64,000 bases of DNA from Pseudomonas cavernae. Its GTDB lineage: Bacteria; Pseudomonadota; Gammaproteobacteria; Pseudomonadales; Pseudomonadaceae. Both the position numbers and the translations under genes were made by a program. The DNA lies in the NCBI RefSeq assembly GCF_003595175.1, contig NZ_CP032419.1, positions 3,286,001 through 3,350,000 on the forward strand. Direction: 5' to 3'. Shown here in pieces: positions 1 to 8,378 of the stretch. Numbering within the stretch: the first letter of the stretch is position 1; each line of letters opens with the position of its first letter. The notes under the pieces were generated by a model. That model did no database searches. It worked only from the letters and a program-made list of their open reading frames with translations, and had not been told where the DNA came from.

Positions 1-147
1 GGCCTGGGCCTCATCCAGACCTTCGAGGGTGTCGTGATCGGTCAGTGCCAGCACACGTACACCGCGGGCATGCGCACGCGCCACCACCTCGGCAGGGGCC
101 AGGGCGCCATCCGAAGCAGTGCTGTGGCAGTGCAGATCGACATCCAT
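1..147 (-). CDS. PHP-domain phosphoesterase, N-terminal part (TrpH / RNase AM type)
   Basis: This is the first 49 codons of a gene that runs off the left edge of the window. It begins [20 protein letters not shown] and continues to [13 protein letters not shown]. The HCH motif near residues 6-8 and the TDHDT motif near residue 39 are the first two metal-binding motifs of the PHP domain, and the spacing fits the TrpH/YciV family, which acts as a 5'-3' exonuclease or 3',5'-nucleotide bisphosphatase. It is divergent from yciB, as in other pseudomonads. The family is clear; the substrate cannot be settled from this fragment. Confidence 0.85.
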   Translation of the reverse strand, partial: MDVDLHCHSTASDGALAPAEVVARAHARGVRVLALTDHDTLEGLDEAQA

Positions 148-234
148 GGGGGGCCGCCTTCGCTTCTGGTTTACGGCTTTCGCCGTCGGGGTTGTTTGTT
201 ATTATGCCGGCACATCCCGCTCCTGGCTGCCACT

Positions 235-843
235 GTGAAACAATTCATCGACTTCATCCCGCTCATCCTGTTCTTCATCGTTTTCAAGCTCGATCCCCGC
301 ACCGTCGAACTGGCTGGCCACAGCTACATGCTCGGCGGCATTTTCAGCGCCACTGCGATGCTGATCGCCAGTTCGGTGGTGGTCTACGGCACCCTCTTCC
401 TGTTGCAGCGCAAGCTGGAGAAGGGCCAGTGGCTGACCCTGGTCGCCTGCCTGGCATTCGGCACCCTGACCCTGGTGTTTCACAACGAAACTTTCCTCAA
501 GTGGAAGGCCCCGGTGGTCAGCTGGCTGTTCGCCATCGGCTTCGCCGCCAGCCATTTCATCGGCGAACAGCCGCTGATCCAGCGCCTCATGGGCCATGCG
601 ATCCAGCTGCCGCAGGCAATCTGGACGCGCCTGAACATCGCCTGGATCCTGTTCTTCCTTATCAGCGGCGCCGCCAACCTGTTCGTCGCCTTCACCTTCC
701 AGAGCATCTGGGTCGACTTCAAGGTGTTCGGCAGCCTGGGCATGACCCTGCTGTTCCTGCTTGGCCAGGGCATCTTCCTCGCCCGCCACATGCACGATGG
801 CGACGGCCAAACCACTCCCTCCGTGACCAGACCCAAGGACTGA
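235..843 (+). CDS. yciB: Septation protein A (inner membrane, YciB family)
   Basis: This 202-residue integral membrane protein has about five hydrophobic segments. The GTG at 235 is chosen as start because it gives the conserved family N-terminus [14 protein letters not shown]; the open frame extends further upstream but overlaps the divergent PHP gene and does not look like protein. The family is required for normal septation in Shigella and E. coli and interacts with elongation and division proteins. Conserved features visible here are the [18 protein letters not shown] loop and the KPVVSWLF-like segment. The stop codon lies one base before the YciI-like gene, so the two are probably cotranscribed. 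Confidence 0.93.
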   Translation: MKQFIDFIPLILFFIVFKLDPRTVELAGHSYMLGGIFSATAMLIASSVVVYGTLFLLQRKLEKGQWLTLVACLAFGTLTLVFHNETFLKWKAPVVSWLFAIGFAASHFIGEQPLIQRLMGHAIQLPQAIWTRLNIAWILFFLISGAANLFVAFTFQSIWVDFKVFGSLGMTLLFLLGQGIFLARHMHDGDGQTTPSVTRPKD

Positions 844-844
844 C

Positions 845-1144
845 ATGCTCTACGCGATCATTGCCACCGATGTAGCCAATTCCCTGGAAAACCGCCTGGC
901 CGCCCGCCCCGCGCACCTGGCCCGGCTGGAACAGTTGAAAACCGAAGGCCGTCTGGTGCTGGCCGGCCCGCATCCGGCAATAGACAGCAACGACCCGGGC
1001 GCCGCCGGCTTCACCGGCAGCCTGGTGGTAGCCGAGTTCGACTCGCTGGCCGCCGCCCAGAGCTGGGCCGAGGCCGACCCTTATCGCGCCGCTGGCGTGT
1101 ATGGCGCGGTGGTGGTCAAGCCGTTCAAGCTGGTGCTTCCGTAA
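845..1144 (+). CDS. YciI-like protein
   Basis: This 99-residue protein has the dimeric alpha/beta ferredoxin-like fold of the YciI/YCII family. The conserved His (RPAHLARL, residue 24) and the Asp-Pro pair in [10 protein letters not shown] near the C-terminus match the putative active-site residues of the family. YciI homologues are usually next to yciB, as here. The biochemical role is poorly established in general; some homologues are dehydrochlorinase-like or accessory domains. The ATG at 845 overlaps the end of the yciB region closely, which supports an operon. Confidence 0.88.
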   Translation: MLYAIIATDVANSLENRLAARPAHLARLEQLKTEGRLVLAGPHPAIDSNDPGAAGFTGSLVVAEFDSLAAAQSWAEADPYRAAGVYGAVVVKPFKLVLP

Positions 1145-1200
1145 CAGCCAACTGCAGTGCGCAACACGCCGATGACAACCTGCTGGAAATAGGAGTTCCG

Positions 1201-1620
1201 ATGCGTCAAGGTCCGCTGTCCCTGTTGTTCGCTGCTCTGCTGCTGAGCCAGCCGCTGCAAGCCGAAGAGGCCGCACCGATCAGCCCTGAAAATACCGTGC
1301 CTGCCATTGCCTCTCCCGATGCCACTGCGCTTGCCGCGCTGGAGCAGCGTTTGGCGGAAAGCGAGCAGCAGCGCGCCGAGCTGGCCAGCCAGCTGCAAAA
1401 CAATGCCGGCGAACGCGAAAGCGCCCAACTGAGCCGCCTGCGCCAGGAAAACCAGCGTCTCAAGCTGCAGCTCAACCAGGCCCTGGCCGAACAACCGCCG
1501 CAGCTGCTCGGTGAACAGCAACAATGGTTTGCCGCCGGCGGCGGCGTCGGTCTGCTCGGTGTGCTGCTCGGCGTTCTGCTGCGCGGCCGGCGCAAAGCCC
1601 GCCGCGAATGGCTGAACTGA
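1201..1620 (+). CDS. Membrane-anchored coiled-coil protein, function unknown
   Basis: This 139-residue protein has an N-terminal signal peptide (cleavage probably after LLLSQPLQA, residue 21), a Glu/Gln/Leu-rich coiled coil over about residues 45-100, and one transmembrane segment near the C-terminus (GGGVGLLGVLLGVLL) followed by a basic tail. The layout resembles the C-terminal half of SH3-domain/coiled-coil membrane proteins (TIGR04211 type), but no SH3 domain is present. It ends 7 bases before cpxR and is preceded by a good ribosome site (AGGAG), so it probably belongs to the cpx transcription unit. A role as an envelope-stress accessory is inference from position. Confidence 0.8.
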   Translation: MRQGPLSLLFAALLLSQPLQAEEAAPISPENTVPAIASPDATALAALEQRLAESEQQRAELASQLQNNAGERESAQLSRLRQENQRLKLQLNQALAEQPPQLLGEQQQWFAAGGGVGLLGVLLGVLLRGRRKARREWLN

Positions 1621-1627
1621 AGCGCGC

Positions 1628-2305
1628 ATGAGCGATTTACTGCTGATCGACGACGACCGCGAGCTGTGCGAACTGCTGGTCAGTTGGCTGACCCAGGAAG
1701 GCTTCCGGGTCAGCGCCTGCCATGATGGCGGCAGCGCCCGAGCCGCCCTCGCCGCCCAGTCCCCGGATGCCGTGGTGCTGGACGTCATGCTGCCCGACGG
1801 CAGCGGCCTGGAACTGCTCAAGCAGCTGCGCAGCGATCACCCGGAACTGCCGGTGCTGATGTTGTCGGCCCGCGGCGAACCGCTGGATCGCATCATCGGC
1901 CTGGAGCTGGGCGCCGACGACTACTTGGCCAAGCCCTGCGATCCCCGCGAGCTGACCGCCCGCCTGCGCGCCGTGCTGCGCCGCAGTCAACCGCCGGCGA
2001 GCTCCGGCCAGCTGGAGCTGGGCGACCTGTGCTTCAGCCCGGCCCGCGGCGTGGCGACTATCGGCGAGCATGAGGTGCTGCTGACCGTCTCCGAGGGGCG
2101 TCTGCTGGAAACCCTGCTGCGCCAGCCCGGCGAGCCGCTGGACAAACAGGAACTGGCGCAACTGGCGCTGGGCCGCAAGCTGACCCTCTACGACCGCAGC
2201 CTGGACATGCACGTCAGCAATCTGCGCAAGAAGATCGGCCCGCACCCCGATGGCCGTCCGCGCATCCTGGCGCTGCGCAGCCGCGGCTACTACTACAACC
2301 CCTAG
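1628..2305 (+). CDS. cpxR: OmpR-family response regulator CpxR
   Basis: This 225-residue regulator has an N-terminal receiver with the acidic pair DDD at residues 8-10, phosphoacceptor Asp52 in VVLDVMLPDGSG and the conserved Lys in the YLAKPCDPREL segment. A C-terminal winged helix ends in MHVSNLRKKIG..ILALRSRGYYY, typical of OmpR-type DNA binding. A Spy/CpxP-like gene and a CpxA-like kinase follow on the same strand, which is the cpx arrangement known in P. aeruginosa, where CpxR responds to envelope stress and activates efflux genes. The stop codon TAG overlaps the left end of a palindromic repeat at 2304. Confidence 0.9.
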   Translation: MSDLLLIDDDRELCELLVSWLTQEGFRVSACHDGGSARAALAAQSPDAVVLDVMLPDGSGLELLKQLRSDHPELPVLMLSARGEPLDRIIGLELGADDYLAKPCDPRELTARLRAVLRRSQPPASSGQLELGDLCFSPARGVATIGEHEVLLTVSEGRLLETLLRQPGEPLDKQELAQLALGRKLTLYDRSLDMHVSNLRKKIGPHPDGRPRILALRSRGYYYNP

Positions 2306-2504
2306 GGCCTGTATGAAAAGTCAGCCGAGCGAAGGTCAGGCAAGGCGCAATGCAGCGAAGCGGAATAACAGCCGAAGGCTGGCCCGCAGGGCGAGCGCAG
2401 CGAGTCAAATGGTGAGGAAGCGGAGTTTACGAGCTGTAAATGAGCATTCCGAACCACTTTTTAACGCAGCATCACTGAGCGCAGGCACTTTTCGTACAGA
2501 GCCT
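2304..2504. repeat. Palindromic intergenic element, copy A
   Basis: This element of about 200 bp is bounded by the imperfect inverted ends AGGGCCTGTATGAAAAGT and ACTTTTCGTACAGAGCCT. Its interior carries the core GCGGAGTTTACGAGCTG followed by TAAATGAGCATTCC, shared with the copies at 8379, 26845, 29972, 33098 and 43177. It overlaps the cpxR stop codon and lies between cpxR and the Spy-like gene, so transcripts across it could fold into a long hairpin. No open frame in it looks like protein. Confidence 0.85.
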
Positions 2505-2534
2505 AAAGCGCGGCTGACACCGGCCCAACAGCCC

Positions 2535-2550
2535 TTTACCCAAGCTTTAC
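2535..2550 (-). promoter_or_regulatory. Candidate CpxR-binding site upstream of the Spy-like gene
   Basis: The plus strand shows TTTAC, six bases, then TTTAC. On the minus strand this is GTAAA-N6-GTAAA, close to the CpxR consensus GTAAA-N5-GTAAA. It sits about 84 bp before the Spy/CpxP-like start and just upstream of a plausible -10 (TACACT at 2583), a position suited to activation. This points to autoregulation of the cpx locus. The spacer is one base longer than the consensus, so it is a candidate only. Confidence 0.5.
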
Positions 2551-2633
2551 CCTGGCCTGACTGCCCTTGACCTTGGCATCCCTACACTGGGCTCATCCGG
2601 CGCCTGGCCGGAATCGAGACAAGGAGATAGACC

Positions 2634-3044
2634 ATGCGCAAGACCCTGATCGCCGCACTGTTCGCGGCCGCCCTGCCGACCATTGCCCTGGCCATGCCCG
2701 ACGCCGGCCCGCACCACGGTGGCCAGCACGGCCCGCGATTCTTCAAAGAGCTGAACCTGAACCAGGAGCAGCGCCAGCAGATTGGCCAACTGATGCGCGA
2801 GCAGATGAAAGGCCGCCACGCCATCACCGAGCGCTACCTGGAAAAACTGCCGGCCGCCGAGCAAAAGGCCATGCAGGACGAGCTCAAGGCCCAGCAGGAC
2901 AAGACCCAGAGCGCCATCCGCGCCAAGCTGACCCCGGAGCAGCAGAAGCAATTCGACGAATTGCAGAAGAAAATGGCCGAACGCCGCGCCGAACGCGCCG
3001 AGTTCGAAGCCTGGAAAGCCGAGAAGGCGCAGAAAGCCCAGTAA
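2634..3044 (+). CDS. Spy/CpxP-family periplasmic protein (LTxxQ motif)
   Basis: This 136-residue protein has a signal peptide (MRKTLIAALFAAALPTIALA) and a His-rich linker (GPHHGGQHGP), then a helical region with two LTxxQ-type motifs: LNQEQRQQI near residue 43 and LTPEQQKQFDEL near residue 101. The composition is rich in Glu, Lys, Gln and Ala as in Spy and CpxP, which are periplasmic chaperones or inhibitors of the Cpx sensor. It is flanked by cpxR and cpxA and preceded by AAGGAG and a candidate CpxR site. It probably acts as the periplasmic feedback partner of CpxA (inference). Confidence 0.88.
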   Translation: MRKTLIAALFAAALPTIALAMPDAGPHHGGQHGPRFFKELNLNQEQRQQIGQLMREQMKGRHAITERYLEKLPAAEQKAMQDELKAQQDKTQSAIRAKLTPEQQKQFDELQKKMAERRAERAEFEAWKAEKAQKAQ

Positions 3045-3063
3045 GCGCCGCGCCAACCACCCG

Positions 3064-3093
3064 CCCATCGGTCCCCGGACCGATGGGCTTTTT
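3064..3093 (+). terminator. Rho-independent terminator after the Spy-like gene
   Basis: A 10-bp GC-rich stem (CCCATCGGTC / GACCGATGGG) with a 4-base loop is followed by CTTTTTG. It stands 20 bp past the Spy-like stop and just before the cpxA ribosome site. It probably attenuates readthrough, so the abundant periplasmic protein is made in excess over the kinase. Confidence 0.85.
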
Positions 3094-3110
3094 GCCGTTA
3101 AGGAGAGCTT

Positions 3111-4448
3111 GTGCGTTCACTGTTCTGGCGCATCTTCGCCAGCTTCTGGCTGGCCATCGCCCTGGTCGCCGGGCTGTCGCTGCTGTTCGGCCGCGCGGTC
3201 AATCAAGACGCCTGGATCGTCGCCCGCCACCCCGCGCTCAAGGACCTGGCCAGCGACTGGGCCGCCGTCTACGAACAACGCGGCGCAGCGCAGGCGCAAC
3301 GACTGCTGGAGCAGCGCAAGCACCACTTTCGCATCAATATCCAGGTGCTCGACGACAACGGCGAGGCGCTGGTGCAGGGCACTTTCCCCCCACGCGCGGC
3401 GGCCTACGAGGCGCGCCATGGTGAGCGGCGCCTGCCGTGGCGGCGGCTGACCGAGGAATACCAGAGCCCGAGCGGCGAGTCCTACCTGTTCATCTACCGC
3501 ATTCCCTACCCGGAGCTGGACGCCTGGCACCGCAGCAGCCTGCTCTGGCCGCTCAGCGCCTTGGCCATCGCCCTGGTGGTGCTGACTGCCTTCAGCCTGT
3601 TGCTGACCCTCTCCATCACCCGCCCGCTGGATCGCCTGCGCCGCGCCGTGCATGCGCTCGGGCGCACCGCCTATCAACAGAACAGCCTGGAGCGCCTGGC
3701 CAAGCGCCGCGACGAGCTGGGCGTGCTGGCCGGCGACTTCAACCGCATGGGTCAGCGCCTGCAAGGCCTAATCGGCAGCCAGCGCCAGCTGCTGCGCGAT
3801 GTCTCCCACGAGCTGCGCTCGCCCTTGGCGCGCCTGCGCATCGCCCTGGCCCTGGCCGAGCGCGCCGACCCCGAGCAACGCGAGGCGCTGTGGCCGCGCC
3901 TGAGCCAGGAGTGCGACCGGCTGGAGGCGCTGATCGCCGAAATTCTCGCCCTCGCCCGCCTCGACGCCGAGCCCGGCGCCGCGCAGCCGATCGACCTGCA
4001 GGAGCTGCTGCGAGACCTGCGCGAGGATGCGCTGCTGATCGCCCCGCAACAGGAGATTCGCATCGACTGCCCCGCCGACCTGCAGCTGCAGGGCTGGCCG
4101 GACATGCTGGGCCGGGCGCTGGACAATCTGCTGCGCAATGCCCTGCGCTTCAATCCGCCGGGCCAGGCCGTGGACGTCAGCGCCCAGGCCGACAACGGGC
4201 GGATCTGCATCCAGGTCCGCGACCACGGCCCGGGGGTGGCACCGGAGCATCTGCCGCAGCTTGGCGAACCGTTCTTCCGCGCCCCGCAGCAGGCGGCGCC
4301 CGGACATGGCCTCGGCCTGGCCATCACCCGCCGCGCCATCGAACGGCACGGCGGGCGGTTGGAGCTGGCCAATCACCCGAACGGCGGCTTTATCGCCCGC
4401 CTGGAATTGCCGCGGCTCCCCGCCGGCTATGCCAGCGCACCGGCTTAG
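3111..4448 (+). CDS. cpxA: Sensor histidine kinase CpxA
   Basis: This 445-residue inner-membrane kinase starts at GTG 3111 with AAGGAGAG upstream. It has a first membrane segment (residues 7-27), a periplasmic sensor region of about 115 residues, a second segment (residues 145-168), a HAMP linker beginning SITRPLDRLRRAV, and a dimerisation helix with phospho-accepting His233 in DVSHELRSPLARL. The ATPase domain shows the N box (LDNLLRNALRF), G1 (RDHGPGV) and G2 (GHGLGLAI). It pairs with CpxR encoded two genes upstream. The stop codon lies in a repeat shared with the convergent nitroreductase gene. Confidence 0.9.
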   Translation: MRSLFWRIFASFWLAIALVAGLSLLFGRAVNQDAWIVARHPALKDLASDWAAVYEQRGAAQAQRLLEQRKHHFRINIQVLDDNGEALVQGTFPPRAAAYEARHGERRLPWRRLTEEYQSPSGESYLFIYRIPYPELDAWHRSSLLWPLSALAIALVVLTAFSLLLTLSITRPLDRLRRAVHALGRTAYQQNSLERLAKRRDELGVLAGDFNRMGQRLQGLIGSQRQLLRDVSHELRSPLARLRIALALAERADPEQREALWPRLSQECDRLEALIAEILALARLDAEPGAAQPIDLQELLRDLREDALLIAPQQEIRIDCPADLQLQGWPDMLGRALDNLLRNALRFNPPGQAVDVSAQADNGRICIQVRDHGPGVAPEHLPQLGEPFFRAPQQAAPGHGLGLAITRRAIERHGGRLELANHPNGGFIARLELPRLPAGYASAPA

Positions 4449-4586
4449 AACCTGTTCGCACGCTCGGTAACTCACCTCTCCCTCTCCCCAGCCCTCTCCC
4501 GTAAACGGGAGAGGGGGCAAAAGCGGCTTCTACGCGCCCTATAACTCCACTCTGGATATGGCTCAAAAGCTCGTGAACAGGCTCTT
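4447..4586. repeat. Palindromic repeat between cpxA and the nitroreductase gene (copy G)
   Basis: The outer arms AGAACCTGTTCGCACGCTC and AAAGCTCGTGAACAGGCTCT are imperfect inverted repeats. The interior holds a separate hairpin CCCTCTCCCGTAAACGGGAGAGGG at about 4492-4515 followed by GGCAAAAGCGGCTTCT. The same interior block recurs near 41100. The element overlaps the stop codons of both convergent genes and probably acts as a bidirectional transcript end. Confidence 0.75.
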
Positions 4587-5142
4587 AGCTCCAGACCTGG
4601 ACAAAATCCGCCGGCTCCAGCGCCGGCGGGCTGCGCCGTTCACCCTCCACATTGCCGAGGTAGATGAAGCCCACCACCTGCTCGTGCGCGTCCAGCCCCA
4701 GGCCCGCGGCGACATGGCGGTCATAGGCCATCTCGCCGGTGCGCCACATCGCCCCTAATCCCTGGGCATGGGCGGCCAGCAGGATGCCATGGGCGGAGCA
4801 ACCGGCGGAGAGCAGCTGCTCGCCTTCCGGCACCTTGGGATGGGCCTGCAGGGTGGCGACCACCACCACCATCAGCGGCGCCCGCAGCGGCATGGCGCGG
4901 GCCTTGGCCAGAGCCTCCGGAGTGGCCGCCGGATTCTTCTGCAGCAGCGCCGAGGCGAACAGCTCGCCGAGCTTGTCCCGCGCCGCGCCCTCGATGCTGA
5001 GAAAGCGCCACGGCCGCAGATAGCCGTGATCCGGCGCGCGCAAGGCGGCACGGAACAACAGCTCACGCTGCGCGGCAGTGGGCGCCGGCTCCCGCAATCG
5101 GGCCAGAGATACACGGTTGAGCAGAGCGTCGAGAGCCTCCAT
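4585..5142 (-). CDS. Nitroreductase family protein (YdjA-like)
   Basis: This 185-residue protein is in the short FMN-dependent nitroreductase group. The N-terminal RVSLARLREPAPT segment and RAPDHGYLRPWRFLSI form the FMN phosphate-binding region. The middle segment LLSAGCSAHGILLAAHAQGLGAMWRTG is the second signature, and FIYLGNVEGE lies near the C-terminus. The length fits YdjA, which reduces nitroaromatics poorly in vitro; the physiological substrate is unknown. It is convergent with cpxA. Confidence 0.88.
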   Translation of the reverse strand: MEALDALLNRVSLARLREPAPTAAQRELLFRAALRAPDHGYLRPWRFLSIEGAARDKLGELFASALLQKNPAATPEALAKARAMPLRAPLMVVVVATLQAHPKVPEGEQLLSAGCSAHGILLAAHAQGLGAMWRTGEMAYDRHVAAGLGLDAHEQVVGFIYLGNVEGERRSPPALEPADFVQVWS

Positions 5143-5394
5143 CGGCCACCTCCTGAAACTGACGAGGCGGCCATGATAGCCGATCAGGCCAGTCGATCCG
5201 GGCGCAAATGCGCTTGTTACGGCGGGCTGCGCTGGAGCTGAGCGAACGCGGCCTGAAGTAACGCCGAGATGAACACTTCAGGCGACTATTCTATTTAGCG
5301 CGACCCACCCGTTAAGCCCCACTCACTGTGATTTACAGGCGAACTGCCACGAGTAGAATGGCACCCTTTTCGCCCGCACGATCGAGCCCCGTCC

Positions 5395-6849
5395 ATGCCT
5401 CTGGCAACCCTACGCATCATCGGCTTCATCCTCGGGATCTTTCTCATCACCCTGGCCGTCAGCATGGTCGTGCCGATGCTGACCCTGCTGGTGTTCGAGC
5501 GCACCGATGACCTCAATGCGTTCCTTTGGTCGAGCCTGATCACCTGCATCGCCGGCCTCGCCCTGCTGCTTCCCGGCCGCCCGCAACACCTGCACTTGCG
5601 TCCACGCGACATGTACCTGCTGACCACCGCCAGCTGGGTCGTGGTGTGCTGCTTCGCCGCCCTGCCGATGGTGATCATCCAGCGCATCAGCTACACCGAC
5701 GCCTTCTTCGAGACCATGTCGGGTATTACCACCACCGGTTCCACCGTGCTTACCGGTCTGGATAGCGCCTCACCGGGCCTGCTGATCTGGCGCTCGATGC
5801 TGCACTGGCTGGGCGGCATCGGCTTCATCGGCATGGCGGTGGCGATCCTGCCGCTGCTGCGGGTCGGTGGCATGCGCCTGTTCCAAACCGAGTCCTCGGA
5901 CTGGGGCGAGAAGGTCATGCCGCGCTCGCACATGGTCGCCAAGTACATCCTGTGGACTTACCTCGGCCTGACCCTGTTCGGCTGCCTGGCCTTCTGGCTG
6001 GCCGGCATGACCCCGTTCGAGGCGTTCAACCATTCGATGTCGCTGATTTCCACCGGTGGCTTCTCCACCTCAGACGCCTCCCTGGCGCACTGGCCGCAGC
6101 CGGCGGTGCACTGGGTCGCGGTGGTGATCATGATGCTCGGTAGCCTGCCCTTCACCCTGTTCGTCGCCACCGTGCGCGGCAACCGCCAGGCGTTGCTCAG
6201 GGATCACCAAGTCCGCGGTTTCGTCGGCTTCCTGCTGCTGACCTGGCTGCTGTTCGGCACCTGGTTGTGGCAAAACTCCGAGCACGCCTGGCTGGACGCG
6301 GTGCGCATCGTGGCGGTCAACGTCACGTCGGTGGTCACCACCACCGGTCTGGCCCTGGGCGATTACACCCTGTGGGGCAGCTTTTCCATGCTGCTGTTCT
6401 TCTACCTGACCTTCGTCGGCGGCTGTTCGGGCTCCACCGCTGGCGGCCTGAAGATCTTCCGCTTCCAGGTCGCCTTCATCCTGCTCAAGGCCAGCCTGCA
6501 GCAGCTGATCCACCCGCGCGCGGTGCTCAAACAGCAGTACAACGGCCACACCCTCGACGACGAGATCGTCCGCTCGCTGATCACCTTCACCTTCTTCTTC
6601 ACCATCACCATCGGCGTGATCGCCCTCGGCCTGGCCCTGCTCGGCCTGGACTGGACCACCGCGCTGACCGGCGCGGCCACCGCGGTGTGCAACGTCGGCC
6701 CCGGCCTCGGCCCGATCATCGGCCCGGTCGGCAACTTCGCCAGCCTGCCGGATGCGGCCAAGTGGCTGCTGACCATCGGCATGCTGCTCGGCCGCCTGGA
6801 GATCCTCACCGTGCTGGTGCTGTTCACCCGTCCGTTCTGGCGGCATTGA
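5395..6849 (+). CDS. trkH: TrkH-family potassium uptake protein, first copy
   Basis: This 484-residue transporter has the four-repeat MPM architecture. The four selectivity-filter loops are visible as SGITTTGSTVLTG, ISTGGFSTSD, TSVVTTTGLALGDY and CNVGPGLGPIIG, each with the conserved Gly. It forms the membrane channel of the Trk system, which works with the cytoplasmic regulator TrkA (not in the window) for K+ import. A second, closely similar copy follows after 70 bp. The start at ATG 5395 gives the conserved N-terminus; the ribosome site is weak. Confidence 0.93.
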   Translation: MPLATLRIIGFILGIFLITLAVSMVVPMLTLLVFERTDDLNAFLWSSLITCIAGLALLLPGRPQHLHLRPRDMYLLTTASWVVVCCFAALPMVIIQRISYTDAFFETMSGITTTGSTVLTGLDSASPGLLIWRSMLHWLGGIGFIGMAVAILPLLRVGGMRLFQTESSDWGEKVMPRSHMVAKYILWTYLGLTLFGCLAFWLAGMTPFEAFNHSMSLISTGGFSTSDASLAHWPQPAVHWVAVVIMMLGSLPFTLFVATVRGNRQALLRDHQVRGFVGFLLLTWLLFGTWLWQNSEHAWLDAVRIVAVNVTSVVTTTGLALGDYTLWGSFSMLLFFYLTFVGGCSGSTAGGLKIFRFQVAFILLKASLQQLIHPRAVLKQQYNGHTLDDEIVRSLITFTFFFTITIGVIALGLALLGLDWTTALTGAATAVCNVGPGLGPIIGPVGNFASLPDAAKWLLTIGMLLGRLEILTVLVLFTRPFWRH

Positions 6850-6919
6850 GGCGGCGCCTTTGGTGACCGCCAGCCGCCTCCACTAGAATGCCGTCCATCG
6901 CCCCTTAGAGCCCGACTTC

Positions 6920-8377
6920 ATGGCCCTGCCGACCCTGCGCACCATCGGCTTCATCATCGGTATCTTCCTGATCACCCTGGCCATCAGCATGGTCGTGCCG
7001 ATGCTCACCCTGCTGATCTACGAGCGCACCGGCGACCTCAACGCCTTCCTCTGGTCGAGCCTGATCACCTTCGTCGCCGGCCTTGCCCTGGTAATCTCCG
7101 GCCGCCCGGAGAAGATTCACCTGCGCCCGCGCGACATGTACATGCTGACGGTCAGCAGTTGGGTGACGGTGGGCCTCTTCGCCGCCCTGCCGTTCCTGTT
7201 CGCCCATCGCCTCAGCTACACCGACGCCTACTTCGAGAGCATGTCCGGCATCACCGCCACCGGCGCCACCGTGCTGTCGGGGCTGGACAACATGTCGCCG
7301 GGCATCCTCATCTGGCGCTCGCTGCTGCACTGGCTCGGCGGCATCGGCTTCATCGGCATGGCGGTGGCGATCCTGCCGATGTTGCGCATCGGCGGCATGC
7401 GCCTGTTCCAGACCGAGTCATCGGATCGCACCGGTGACAAGGTCATGCCACGCTCGCACATGGTCGCCAAGTACATAGTGCTCAGCTACGTCGGCATCTC
7501 GCTATTCGGCACCTGGGCGTTCTGGGCCGCCGGCATGAACCTGTTCGACGCCATCAATCACGCCATGTCGGCGATCTCCACCGGCGGCTTCTCCACCTCC
7601 GACCAGTCCCTGGCCAAATGGCAGCAGCCGGCCGTGCACTGGGTGGCGATCCTGCTGATGATCCTCGGCAGCCTACCGTTCGCCCTCTACGTCGCGACCC
7701 TGCGCGGCAATCGCTGGGCGCTGCTCAGGGACCAGCAGGTCCGCGGCCTGCTCGGTCTGCTGTTGTTCACCTGGCTGGTGATGGGCACCTGGTACTGGCT
7801 GACGACTCAGCTGCACTGGCTGGAGGCCGTACGCCACGTGGCGTTCAACGTCACCTCGGTGGTCACCACCACCGGCTTCGCGCTCGGTGACTACAGCCTG
7901 TGGGGCAATTTCTCGCTGATGATCTTCTTCTACCTGGGCTTCATCGGCGGCTGCTCCGGCTCCACCGCCGGCGGCATCAAGATCTTCCGCTTCCAGGTCG
8001 CCTACATCCTGCTCAAGGCCAACCTGTACCAGTTGATCCACCCGCGCGCGGTGATCAAGCAGCAGTACAACGGCCATCGCCTGGACGAGGATATCGTCCG
8101 TTCGATCCTGGCCTTCTCGTTCTTCTTCACCATCACCATCGCCGCCATCGCCCTCGGCCTGGCCCTGCTCGGCCTCGACTGGATGACCGCGCTGACCGGT
8201 GCGGCCAGCTCGGTCTGCGGGGTCGGCCCCGGCCTCGGCGAGATCATCGGTCCGGCCGGCAACTTCGCCACCCTGCCGGACGGCGCCAAGTGGCTGTTGA
8301 CCCTGGGCATGCTGCTCGGCCGGCTGGAGATCGTCACCGTGCTGGTGCTGTTTATGCCGACGTTCTGGCGGCACTGA
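6920..8377 (+). CDS. TrkH-family potassium uptake protein, second tandem copy
   Basis: This 485-residue paralogue lies directly downstream of the first TrkH gene. By eye about three quarters of the residues match along the full length, with no frameshift and all four filter loops intact (SGITATGATVLSG, ISTGGFSTSDQ, TSVVTTTGFALGDY, CGVGPGLGEIIG). Differences cluster in the first periplasmic loops and around residues 285-300. Two TrkH-type channels with different affinities and one TrkA are known in Halomonas (TrkH/TrkI), so functional divergence is plausible. The stop codon is followed after one base by repeat copy B. Confidence 0.92.
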   Translation: MALPTLRTIGFIIGIFLITLAISMVVPMLTLLIYERTGDLNAFLWSSLITFVAGLALVISGRPEKIHLRPRDMYMLTVSSWVTVGLFAALPFLFAHRLSYTDAYFESMSGITATGATVLSGLDNMSPGILIWRSLLHWLGGIGFIGMAVAILPMLRIGGMRLFQTESSDRTGDKVMPRSHMVAKYIVLSYVGISLFGTWAFWAAGMNLFDAINHAMSAISTGGFSTSDQSLAKWQQPAVHWVAILLMILGSLPFALYVATLRGNRWALLRDQQVRGLLGLLLFTWLVMGTWYWLTTQLHWLEAVRHVAFNVTSVVTTTGFALGDYSLWGNFSLMIFFYLGFIGGCSGSTAGGIKIFRFQVAYILLKANLYQLIHPRAVIKQQYNGHRLDEDIVRSILAFSFFFTITIAAIALGLALLGLDWMTALTGAASSVCGVGPGLGEIIGPAGNFATLPDGAKWLLTLGMLLGRLEIVTVLVLFMPTFWRH

Positions 8378-8378
8378 C

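Noticed and set aside
2567..3424. Open frame overlapping the Spy-like gene and cpxA in another phase
   Set aside because: The translation is Arg/Pro/Ala-rich as expected for an off-frame reading of high-GC DNA, and both overlapping genes have clear families and ribosome sites.
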